The position numbers and the translations under genes were made by a program. The notes under the pieces were generated by a model. That model was not told where the DNA came from and ran no database searches. It saw nothing but the letters and a program-made list of their open reading frames with translations. A stretch of DNA of 19,290 nt from Dehalococcoidia bacterium (lineage in GTDB: Bacteria > Chloroflexota > Dehalococcoidia > Dehalococcoidales > UBA1222): contig WRNP01000020.1 of assembly GCA_009776515.1 (NCBI GenBank), positions 1 to 19,290 on the forward strand, in the 5' to 3' direction. Below, one piece after another: positions 13,586 through 19,290 of the stretch (position 1 is its first letter; the number at the start of each line of letters is the position of its first letter).

Positions 13586-14091
13586 TTCCAGTTATTAATC
13601 AGAGAAGTTACCTCATCGGGATGCTTCGTGGAAAAGCCAAAGTATGTGCTTTTGCCCTCTTTGAGCCTTAAGGTGAGTATCGGGGCATTATTAACGTTAT
13701 AGACCAGTGCGGCGTTGCCGTCTTTCCTCCCATAGCGGATGCCCCAGCCGCCATATAAGCCTCTGTCGAGTTCGGCTTCGGCGATGTTGTCCCAGGGCTC
13801 AAAGTGCCGGAAAGGGCCGTAACCGGCGGATACCCCCTGTGGATCCAAACGTATGGTAAGGCGGGCGAAATTGGCCATAAGCAACCCGATGGCGAAGAAG
13901 ACAGCAGCTATGATTGGGTAAAGCCCGTTGGGGGTGGGGATGTCTCCGATTGGGTCGTAGGTTTGCTGGATTAAGAAAAGGATGAGCGCGGTTACCGCAG
14001 TGATAAAAAAGATGCCCATACCCAACCAGCCCCAAAAGAAGCTGACCTCTTCTCGGTAAAGCTCGCCAGACTGCCTCATGCGGGCATCCAT
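13579..14091 (-). CDS. two-helix membrane protein with a PH-like domain
   Basis: A 170-residue protein with two membrane segments (about 18-42 and 57-76) followed by a cytoplasmic domain of about 90 residues starting TIRLDPQGVSAGYGPF and containing WDNIAEAE and RLKEGKSTYFGFSTKHPDEVTSLIN. That layout matches small bacterial membrane proteins with a pleckstrin-like (bPH) domain. The exact family and function are unknown. Its 5' end overlaps the upstream 96-residue gene by 16 bases and its 3' end overlaps rarA by seven, so the three genes are translated as a set. Confidence 0.75.
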   Translation of the reverse strand: MDARMRQSGELYREEVSFFWGWLGMGIFFITAVTALILFLIQQTYDPIGDIPTPNGLYPIIAAVFFAIGLLMANFARLTIRLDPQGVSAGYGPFRHFEPWDNIAEAELDRGLYGGWGIRYGRKDGNAALVYNVNNAPILTLRLKEGKSTYFGFSTKHPDEVTSLINNWKC

Positions 14092-14366
14092 ATCTGCTTG
14101 GCAGCCACCAGCTCAATGTCTCCTGGAAGGATGAGTTCCTGCGGGGATTTAGTATAGAAGGCCAGGCCTTTATAATTAGTAAGGTAATGGTATTCTTTTT
14201 TGCGCAAGACAGTGCTGGCTGAGGCGACAACCAACGCTCCGCGATTCTTTCCGGCTATCTTAAGGAAAGCCTCTGGTTCAACGCGCACTAACACCCCTGA
14301 GGCCCTTACGGCTTGAATGAGGGCCGCTTGTGCTGCTACGGCAACTGTCGCTCCGCTCATAACCAT
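14076..14366 (-). CDS. small conserved-looking protein of unknown function
   Basis: A 96-residue protein, MSGATVAVAAQAALIQAVRASGVLV at the start, then VEPEAFLKIAGKNRGALVVASA, YHYLTNYKGLAFYTKSP and a closing AKQIWMP. I recall similar small uncharacterised proteins in other bacteria but cannot name a family. The N-terminal helix is hydrophobic and Ala-rich and may associate with membrane. ATG 14366 is backed by AAGGAGGTG, with a second Met two residues later. It is the first gene of the rarA operon and overlaps the next gene. Confidence 0.7.
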   Translation of the reverse strand: MVMSGATVAVAAQAALIQAVRASGVLVRVEPEAFLKIAGKNRGALVVASASTVLRKKEYHYLTNYKGLAFYTKSPQELILPGDIELVAAKQIWMPA

Positions 14367-14395
14367 AGTGCACCTCCTTCTCCATTAGGAATTTG

Positions 14396-14407
14396 GATAA
14401 TATTATC
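14396..14407. promoter_or_regulatory. palindrome upstream of the rarA operon
   Basis: GATAATATTATC is a perfect 12-base palindrome about 30 bases ahead of the first gene of the rarA operon, overlapping where a -10 box might be (TAATAT). No -35 box at the right distance is obvious. It may be an operator or only AT-rich promoter DNA. Confidence 0.3.
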
Positions 14408-14517
14408 ACGTTTAACCCCAGCGGTGTTATGGTGGTGGGGAACTTCTTCGGAACATAAAAATCGGAAAACTGACGAGATGGTTTTTGGCACAAATCTTAC
14501 CAGGTTGCACCTTGGGT

Positions 14518-14557
14518 AGGTTTGAGGCGGCTATTGATACCGCTTAACCTCAAACCT
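14518..14557 (-). terminator. hairpin enclosing the stop codon of the AMMECR1-like gene
   Basis: AGGTTTGAGG (14518-14527) and CCTCAAACCT (14548-14557) are a perfect 10-base inverted repeat. GCGG/CCGC (14527-14530, 14540-14543) extends the stem past a four-base bulge, and the stop codon (14531-14533) sits in the loop. No T-run follows on the minus strand, so it is a 3' end structure more than a classic intrinsic terminator. Confidence 0.5.
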
Positions 14558-15040
14558 GTATAGTTTGATATGTTCGTTCGGACGGATGCCACCCTTGGCC
14601 CGACAGATGTCAACCTGTTCCTGTGCGCTCTCCACCCCTGGCAGGTCGGGTAACAGGAGGCCTCGCCTATAGCCGCATTCAACGATGAGGCCGTATTTTT
14701 TAGGATCCAGCTTGTCCACGCCCGCTACCAACTCGGGTGCAGAGAGCACGTCTATGCTTACATTTAGGTCCTGAAGTTCGTCTGAGGTGATGGGGTCAAA
14801 GCGCGGGTCACGGGTTGCGGCGGAAATGGCATTAGCGATGATTTCCTCAGCCACGCTGGCCTTATGTGGCTCAATAGTGCCAATGCAGCCCCTGAGATCC
14901 TTACCCTTGTGGATGGAAACAAAAACCCCTGCACGTGGTATCATCTCCGGCGTGAGCTCTGTTGGAGATGCAAGCGTCTTACCCTCGGTTACATAGGCGG
15001 CAATGGTATCCTTGGCCAGTTGTACCAGCGGTGAGCTCAT
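14531..15040 (-). CDS. amrA: AmmeMemoRadiSam system protein A (AMMECR1-like)
   Basis: A 169-residue AMMECR1-domain protein. The family motif LRGCIG is at 49-54 (KDLRGCIGTIEP), followed by NAISAATRDPRFDPIT, and the C-terminal VESAQEQVDICRAKGGI block is typical. The biochemical role is unknown. In bacteria and archaea it is encoded with the Memo-like and radical SAM genes, as here. The start at ATG 15040 is chosen because AAGAGG stands seven bases before it, inside the last codons of the Memo gene, leaving a four-base gap. The frame stays open 10 codons further upstream (15070), inside the Memo gene, without support. Last gene of its operon. Its stop codon lies in a hairpin loop. Confidence 0.93.
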   Translation of the reverse strand: MSSPLVQLAKDTIAAYVTEGKTLASPTELTPEMIPRAGVFVSIHKGKDLRGCIGTIEPHKASVAEEIIANAISAATRDPRFDPITSDELQDLNVSIDVLSAPELVAGVDKLDPKKYGLIVECGYRRGLLLPDLPGVESAQEQVDICRAKGGIRPNEHIKLYRFEVKRYQ

Positions 15041-15044
15041 ATTT

Positions 15045-15851
15045 TTACCTCTTAATGACAATGCCGGCATAGCCGACTACCGACTCGTAGTCGCCAGAGA
15101 CGTCGCCTGATGTCTGATAGCGCACAAGCTCTCCGGCGGTGGCACCAAGCTGCTTTGCAGCAGCGATGAGAGTCAGCGTTGGGGCGTAGCCGCACATGGT
15201 GATGCGATGCTCTGTGAGGCAGCTTATCAGTTCTGCGGCATTAAGTCGGGTGATGGCCTCTATGGCCATTCTGTCTTTGTGTTCCGCGGCAGCGTGCGGC
15301 TCGTAGTGGGTCATATCGGACGATGCTAGGATGGTAGCGCGTTGCCCGGTAGTGGTGAGTACACGGGCGATCTCGCCACCAAGGGCTTGATAATCGCCTG
15401 GAGCGGCTCCACCCAGCACAATAGGTACGATTTTGATGCCTGACCTCTGGTGCTGCAGGAAAGGGAGCTGCACTTCTAGAGAATGCTCGCGCAAATGGGC
15501 ATCCGCATCCTCTGCGAGGTAGGCGGAGTTTATAAGGAGTGCGTGCCTTAGCTCATCATCTATGGCTACGTTGCCCAGGGGTGTCTCCCAGGTATCGCCC
15601 GGCCATAAACTGAAAGGTACTCCTAAACCGGTGTGGTTGGGGCCTAAAATAATGACGGTATCTTCAAGTCTTACGCGGGAGATGACAGCTCCGGCGACTG
15701 ACCCGGAATATGTGTAGCCCGCGTGGGGTGAAACGATGCCGATGGCCTCTACCTTGGCGTTTGCAGGATCTGCTAGGTTGGAGACGGTTTCCGCCAAGGC
15801 CTGGGACGAGGCGGGATAGAAAGTTCCGGCTACAGTTGGTTTTCTGTTCAT
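15045..15851 (-). CDS. amrB: AmmeMemoRadiSam system protein B (Memo-like)
   Basis: A 268-residue Memo family protein, whose fold is related to non-heme iron dioxygenases of the LigB type. Conserved segments are TVAGTFYP (6-13), SPHAGYTYSG (41-50, with H43), LGPNHTG (69-75), EHSLEVQLPF (122-131), ASSDMTHYEP (176-185) and the Cys segment MCGYAP (219-224). The His and Cys residues that form the putative metal site of Memo proteins are therefore present. Human MEMO1 has been linked to iron or copper binding. The bacterial role is not known. It sits between AmrS, nine bases upstream, and the AMMECR1-like gene, four bases downstream, in one operon. Confidence 0.93.
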   Translation of the reverse strand: MNRKPTVAGTFYPASSQALAETVSNLADPANAKVEAIGIVSPHAGYTYSGSVAGAVISRVRLEDTVIILGPNHTGLGVPFSLWPGDTWETPLGNVAIDDELRHALLINSAYLAEDADAHLREHSLEVQLPFLQHQRSGIKIVPIVLGGAAPGDYQALGGEIARVLTTTGQRATILASSDMTHYEPHAAAEHKDRMAIEAITRLNAAELISCLTEHRITMCGYAPTLTLIAAAKQLGATAGELVRYQTSGDVSGDYESVVGYAGIVIKR

Positions 15852-15860
15852 ACTGCTTTC

Positions 15861-16889
15861 TTATAACCGAATGTTAAGCTCCGCGCCGCAAAATTTACAC
15901 TGGGAGCCATTTAAGCCAAATACTTCGGCATGGAATCCGTCTCGGCGCACGATAAGATTTTGGCAACGATAGCACACTGTATCTACCCCTTGATGCGATC
16001 TGATGTTACCTAGGTAAACAAACCTTAGGCCAGCTCGATGCCCAAGATCTCGGGCACGTTCCATGGTCTCAAGGGGTGTGGCTGGGGCATCCAACATCTT
16101 GTACTGGGGGTGGAAGCGGGTTATATGCCAGGGTGTAAGCTCGCTGAGATCGGAGACGATCCAATCGGCGATGCCTCGGAGCTGCTCGTCGTCGTCGTTT
16201 ATGGTTGGGATGAGATTGGTCACGACTTCCACATGCATGCCCCACTTATTTTTAGCGCGGCTGGCGCTCTCAAGAACGGAGTGCCAATCGGTGATTTTAG
16301 CCAGTTTATTATATGTCTTGGCGCCGAACCCTTTCACGTCTACGCGATATGCCTGGAGGTATGGGCCGAGGGTGTCTAGGGATCTCGGAGTCAGGTACCC
16401 ATTGGTAACATAAGCGGTATAGAGCCCTGCTTGATAGGCAAGACGGGCTACGTCGCGAGTGTATTCGAGCCACATAGTCGGTTCGTTATAGGTCCAGGAC
16501 AACCCGTGGCATTTGTAGGCCTGCGCCAACTTAATGGCGGCCTCTGGGCTGATCTCCTGCATGCCGGCATCCATTTTGAGTTTAGTGGCACAGGCGATAG
16601 CCCAGTTCTGGCAACCAGGGCAATGGAAGTTGCAACCCCAGCTTCCCATTGAGAAGCACAGTGTGCCGGGGTGGAAATGATAAAGGGGTTTTTTCTCCAC
16701 ATGGTCAGCGGCCATCGAGGATGCACGGGCGTAGTTCAGGCTATAAAGGATGCCGCCTCGGTTTTCATAGCGCTTGCAGACCCCAGCTTTCTCCGGCGCG
16801 ATGCAACAACGCCATTGGCAGACATCGCAACGGACGTAGATGTCAGGAAGTTTCTCATATAGCAGGGCTTCGTGCATAGACATAACCAC
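15861..16889 (-). CDS. amrS: AmmeMemoRadiSam system radical SAM enzyme
   Basis: A 342-residue radical SAM protein. The 4Fe-4S motif CNFHCPGC (C86, C90, C93) follows GTLCFSMGSWG, and it resembles the pyruvate formate-lyase activating enzyme group. An N-terminal Cys cluster (C21, C24, C28, C29, C38) and a C-terminal CYRC...CKFC pair probably bind zinc or a further cluster. SWTYNEPTMWLEY and HITRFHPQYKM are typical AmrS segments. The substrate is unknown, though partnership with Memo and AMMECR1 suggests a modification or an unusual redox step. Three in-frame starts lie close together (GTG 16889, ATG 16883, ATG 16877), none with a strong ribosome site, so the start is uncertain by a few codons. 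First gene of the operon. Confidence 0.93.
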   Translation of the reverse strand: MVMSMHEALLYEKLPDIYVRCDVCQWRCCIAPEKAGVCKRYENRGGILYSLNYARASSMAADHVEKKPLYHFHPGTLCFSMGSWGCNFHCPGCQNWAIACATKLKMDAGMQEISPEAAIKLAQAYKCHGLSWTYNEPTMWLEYTRDVARLAYQAGLYTAYVTNGYLTPRSLDTLGPYLQAYRVDVKGFGAKTYNKLAKITDWHSVLESASRAKNKWGMHVEVVTNLIPTINDDDEQLRGIADWIVSDLSELTPWHITRFHPQYKMLDAPATPLETMERARDLGHRAGLRFVYLGNIRSHQGVDTVCYRCQNLIVRRDGFHAEVFGLNGSQCKFCGAELNIRL

Positions 16890-16970
16890 TGGGCAGCGCG
16901 AGGATGCCCCGCCTGGGCTCCTGTTAACATTTTAGGATGCCCTGATGGTAAAAGCAAGGCAAGGCGGCCT

Positions 16971-16999
16971 TTGTTTCATGAGTCGTTTTATGATATATT
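16971..16999 (+). promoter_or_regulatory. promoter of tRNA-Ser
   Basis: TTGTTT (16971-16976), 17 bases, then TATATT (16994-16999). Transcription would begin a few bases before the tRNA at 17011. The -10 box is good and the -35 is moderate. Confidence 0.55.
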
Positions 17000-17010
17000 G
17001 GGCAAGTAAT

Positions 17011-17102
17011 GGAGGGATCGCATAGTGGCCTAGTGCGGGCGCCTGCTAAGCGCTTGCCTTGCGAAAGCAGGGTCGTGGGTTCGAATCCCACTCCCTCCGC
17101 CA
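17011..17102 (+). tRNA. tRNA-Ser (GCU), CCA encoded
   Basis: A class II tRNA of 92 bases: acceptor GGAGGGA/TCCCTCC, discriminator G, anticodon stem GGCGC/GCGCT around loop CTGCTAA (anticodon GCU), a long variable arm with GCCTTGCGAAAGCAGG pairing, T arm GTGGGTTCGAATCCCAC and encoded CCA. The long variable arm and G73 fit serine. It directly flanks the serine recombinase region, a common neighbour of integrated elements. Confidence 0.95.
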
Positions 17103-17149
17103 TTCCATTATGAGCCACTTGTAATCTTGTCCCACATGCCTGGTGGAGT

Positions 17150-18799
17150 CTAGTTTAAACCAATACAACCCACGAAGTTGTATTTGATCTGTACCGTCTG
17201 GGTTCTGATACCGCACTCATCACACCGTTCATGGACACGGACTTGGTCAATGAGCTGATATACAGTGGCTCTATCCAATCTGCCAATGGCAGCGCACTCC
17301 TTAATCAAGCCCATCCACCGTTGTACATCAGCCCGGCTGTTTCTGCATTCCTGAATACGTCTGCGTAACTCAGTTGCCTTTACGGTGAGTTGCTCAATCT
17401 CAAGCTGGTAATCAGCTAACATCTTCCTAAGCAGACCATCCGGTACGTTACCCGAGACCTTCTCTTCAAAGAGTTGCTTCCCGGCAGTCTCAATGAAGGA
17501 GATGCGGTTCTCGGTATCCCGCAAGGATCTCTCCATGGCAGCAGTCTCATTCTTGACGGCCTCACCACTGAATGCCAGCAGTCTGTCGAACAGTCCCCTC
17601 TCATCCCGTATGGCCATTCTGGCATGGTGTTGGATGTCATGCAGTAAGACGTGTTCCAATACCTCCGAGTCAATGGTGTGAGTGGTACAGGTGCTGCCAC
17701 CGTTATTGGCATGACGACCGCAGCGGTAGATGAGTTTCTCCCGGCCGCTCTTTCTCACCTTACGGTTAAAGGCCATAGCTGCCCCGCAGTCAGCACAACG
17801 GATAATCCCCGAGAAGAGATTGGCCTCATCGGCACCGCTGGCTTTCCTGACGAAATTATTGGACGGGGCCAGATATGCTCTTGCCAGTCTTCTCTGCACA
17901 CATTCCCACTCATAGGTATCGATGATGGGCTCATGGGTGTTCCGGACGATAATCCAATCATCTTTTCCGGTGACAAGCCGTTTTTTGGTTTTGAAAGAGG
18001 ATACCTTGCATTTACCTTGTACCATATGGCCGATATAGACTTGGTTTCTAAGAAGCTGAATGAGTGTGTGGCTTCCCCACTGCTTGCAGCTGTCTCCATT
18101 GGTGGCGCGCTTACCTGTCTGCTTGAAGTAGTAAGTAGCAGGGGTATCAATACCGTCTTTGTTGAGTTTGGCGGCGATGTTACGGGCACTGTCGCCGCTG
18201 GCATATTCTCTGAATATCCGCCTGACCACTTCAGCGGCTGGAGCATCAACCACCAACTGATGTTTGTTTTCTGCTGACTTGGCGTATCCGAAGGGTGCCT
18301 TGCTTCCCATGAACTTCCCCTGCTTGGCGCTGGTTATCCTAACAGAGCGTATCTTCCTTGAGATATCCTTGGCGTACATCTCGTTAAGGATGTTCTTAAA
18401 GGGAGCGATGTCGTTGTCTTCCTTGGCGCTGTCATAGCTGTCATTGACGGCCACGTATCTTACCCCATGTTCCGGGAAGAAGAAGTCGGTATACTGTCCG
18501 GTTAAGACGTAGTTTCGGCCAAGCCTGGATAAGTCCTTGGTCAAGACTACGTTGATACTGCCCGCCTTGATATCCTCTATCATCCTTTGGAAGCCAGGCC
18601 TTTCGAAGTTGGTGCCGGTGAAACCATCATCCACATAGATACCGTAGATTTTCCATCCTCTTTCGTCACAGTAGTCGGTGAGCATATCCCTTTGATTGGT
18701 GATGCTCATACTGTCTTGGTTTCCGTTCTGGTCGTCTCTGCTTAACCTGAGATATATGGCAGCATAGGTGGCTGCGGTGATGTTTCGTACCTTATTCAA
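17150..18799 (-). CDS. large serine recombinase (Tn4451 TnpX / TndX type)
   Basis: A 549-residue site-specific recombinase. The resolvase-like catalytic domain has the nucleophile S20 in YLRLSRDD and the active-site arginines R92 and R95 in KDLSRLGRNY. The recombinase domain spans roughly 165-320 (GKFMGSKAPFGY to RRLARAYLAP). A zinc ribbon has C335, C338, C360 and C371, followed by a coiled-coil region (about 395-500) that in this class controls direction. TTG 18799 is the start, with AAGGAGG 10 bases upstream. Such enzymes cut out and integrate conjugative or mobilisable transposons. The gene ends 48 bases from tRNA-Ser, so the element's edge should lie in or near 17103-17149. Cargo would lie to the right, beyond the window. 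Confidence 0.93.
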   Translation of the reverse strand: MNKVRNITAATYAAIYLRLSRDDQNGNQDSMSITNQRDMLTDYCDERGWKIYGIYVDDGFTGTNFERPGFQRMIEDIKAGSINVVLTKDLSRLGRNYVLTGQYTDFFFPEHGVRYVAVNDSYDSAKEDNDIAPFKNILNEMYAKDISRKIRSVRITSAKQGKFMGSKAPFGYAKSAENKHQLVVDAPAAEVVRRIFREYASGDSARNIAAKLNKDGIDTPATYYFKQTGKRATNGDSCKQWGSHTLIQLLRNQVYIGHMVQGKCKVSSFKTKKRLVTGKDDWIIVRNTHEPIIDTYEWECVQRRLARAYLAPSNNFVRKASGADEANLFSGIIRCADCGAAMAFNRKVRKSGREKLIYRCGRHANNGGSTCTTHTIDSEVLEHVLLHDIQHHARMAIRDERGLFDRLLAFSGEAVKNETAAMERSLRDTENRISFIETAGKQLFEEKVSGNVPDGLLRKMLADYQLEIEQLTVKATELRRRIQECRNSRADVQRWMGLIKECAAIGRLDRATVYQLIDQVRVHERCDECGIRTQTVQIKYNFVGCIGLN

Positions 18800-18802
18800 T
18801 TG

Positions 18803-18827
18803 TGTGAATCCTCCTTACTTATTCACA
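18803..18827 (-). promoter_or_regulatory. hairpin displaying the recombinase ribosome site in its loop
   Basis: TGTGAAT (18803-18809) and ATTCACA (18821-18827) are a perfect 7-base inverted repeat. The 11-base loop holds the AAGGAGG ribosome site of the recombinase (minus strand). It could limit or expose translation, or be a protein-binding site near the recombinase gene. Confidence 0.4.
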
Positions 18828-18854
18828 AAAGGTGAGCTCACAGAACGGCCTATC

Positions 18855-18899
18855 ATTTGCCTGTACCCAGTGTAGGATGGGCTAGTGCTTAAGGCAAAT
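18855..18899. repeat. nested inverted repeat upstream of the recombinase
   Basis: ATTTGCCT (18855-18862) and AGGCAAAT (18892-18899) are exact inverted repeats. Inside them CCCA (18866-18869) faces TGGG (18878-18881). Location just ahead of the recombinase gene fits an operator or recombinase-binding site. No T-run is present. Confidence 0.35.
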
Positions 18900-18927
18900 A
18901 GAATTGGCGGGTAATCAGGTGTTTGTC

Positions 18928-19116
18928 TCACAATAATTCTCTCCTCAGGCCAACTCGGTCTGCCAGTCTGCGCCGGGCTATGGTGTAGATCAGTTCTTCA
19001 AGGGTATGCTGGTTGTCATAGGTGTTGATGAGACGGAATACCTGCTTACCTGTTTCAATTTCCACTATGGTTTGGCCTTGGTTATTCTGTTTTCTATTCA
19101 GTTCTTTAACGCTCAT
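18928..19116 (-). CDS. small TnpW-like transposon protein
   Basis: A 62-residue ORF ahead of the recombinase. It has a strong ribosome site (AGGAGAAGG before ATG 19116). The segment GKQVFRLINTYDNQHTLEELIYTIARRRLADR resembles the short conserved core of TnpW proteins of Tn4451-type elements (a strand, then a helix with charged residues), and the position next to the recombinase fits. The match is weak and from memory. TnpW function is not established. Whatever its family, the good ribosome site and the charged, non-random sequence argue for a real small gene. Confidence 0.5.
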   Translation of the reverse strand: MSVKELNRKQNNQGQTIVEIETGKQVFRLINTYDNQHTLEELIYTIARRRLADRVGLRRELL

Positions 19117-19146
19117 GCCCTTCTCCTGAAGTGTTTACCGGAGACG

Positions 19147-19182
19147 GCGAAGGGGAAGCACTAATGTGCATTACCCCCTCGC
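19147..19182. repeat. stem-loop in the leader of the small transposon gene
   Basis: GCGA-AGGGG and GCAC (19147-19161) pair with GTGC and CCCC-TCGC (19166-19182) through short mismatches, giving a long imperfect stem around TAAT. It ends about 30 bases before the start of the 62-residue gene (minus strand). The rest of the right edge (19183-19290) shows a short palindrome CAGGTGCTACCTG near 19202-19214 and no gene. Confidence 0.4.
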
Positions 19183-19290
19183 TGAGTTTATGGGTGAGCG
19201 GCAGGTGCTACCTGGATATGAGTCCTTATGGGGCCAAGGCGCCATTAACCTAACGGGTGGCTATTGAAGTATCGGGGAAAGTGGGCTAAA

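Noticed and set aside
17651..18277. 208-residue forward ORF inside the serine recombinase gene
   Set aside because: Antisense to the recombinase and zinc-ribbon coding region, with no ribosome site.
1..19290. CRISPR array or tandem repeats
   Set aside because: I saw no regularly spaced direct repeats on reading through the window.

Overview
The window reads as chromosomal DNA of a bacterium, most likely an anaerobe. It has strong Shine-Dalgarno sites (AAGGAGG type), many GTG and TTG starts, tRNA genes with encoded CCA ends, a C_GCAxxG_C_C family protein, an AmmeMemoRadiSam cluster and a Tn4451-type serine recombinase. An anaerobic Bacillota (Clostridia) or Chloroflexota (Dehalococcoidia-like) host would fit. 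I cannot decide between them from sequence alone.

Left part (about 0.3-8.7 kb). A small C_GCAxxG_C_C protein is read leftward. Facing it is a long rightward run: duplicated ArsA ATPase, ArsR repressor, ArsD metallochaperone, a membrane-anchored protein of unknown function, and a CcdA/DsbD-like thiol electron carrier. After a 326-base gap come a glycine-cleavage H-like protein with a twin-arginine/lipoprotein signal, LipB, LipA and a PIG-L deacetylase. No arsenite pump (ArsB/Acr3), ArsC or other glycine-cleavage gene is present. Matching promoters, each with a TTCGAAATA-type operator, precede arsA and arsR. My main hypothesis is one functional block: cytoplasmic metalloid handling (ArsA/ArsD/ArsR), transmembrane dithiol electron transfer (CcdA-like), and a surface lipoprotein carrying lipoamide, a vicinal dithiol, made by its own LipB/LipA. 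LipB has Gln at the position of the catalytic Lys.

Middle (8.8-14.4 kb). A leftward trio encodes a TPR-like protein, a UPF0237 ACT-domain protein and a UPF0210 (PFL/DUF711) protein. Next come a small coding remnant, an initiator tRNA-Met with a consensus promoter, and a 774-base IS3-family element with both terminal repeats but an internally deleted transposase. The IS ends 2 bases from the stop codon of rarA, which is the last gene of a leftward operon with two small uncharacterised proteins whose genes overlap.

Right part (14.5-19.3 kb). A leftward AmmeMemoRadiSam operon (radical SAM enzyme, Memo-like B, AMMECR1-like A) ends in a hairpin built around its last stop codon. A rightward tRNA-Ser(GCU) marks the apparent edge of an integrated element, represented by a large serine recombinase, a small TnpW-like ORF and several inverted repeats. 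The element appears to continue past the window.
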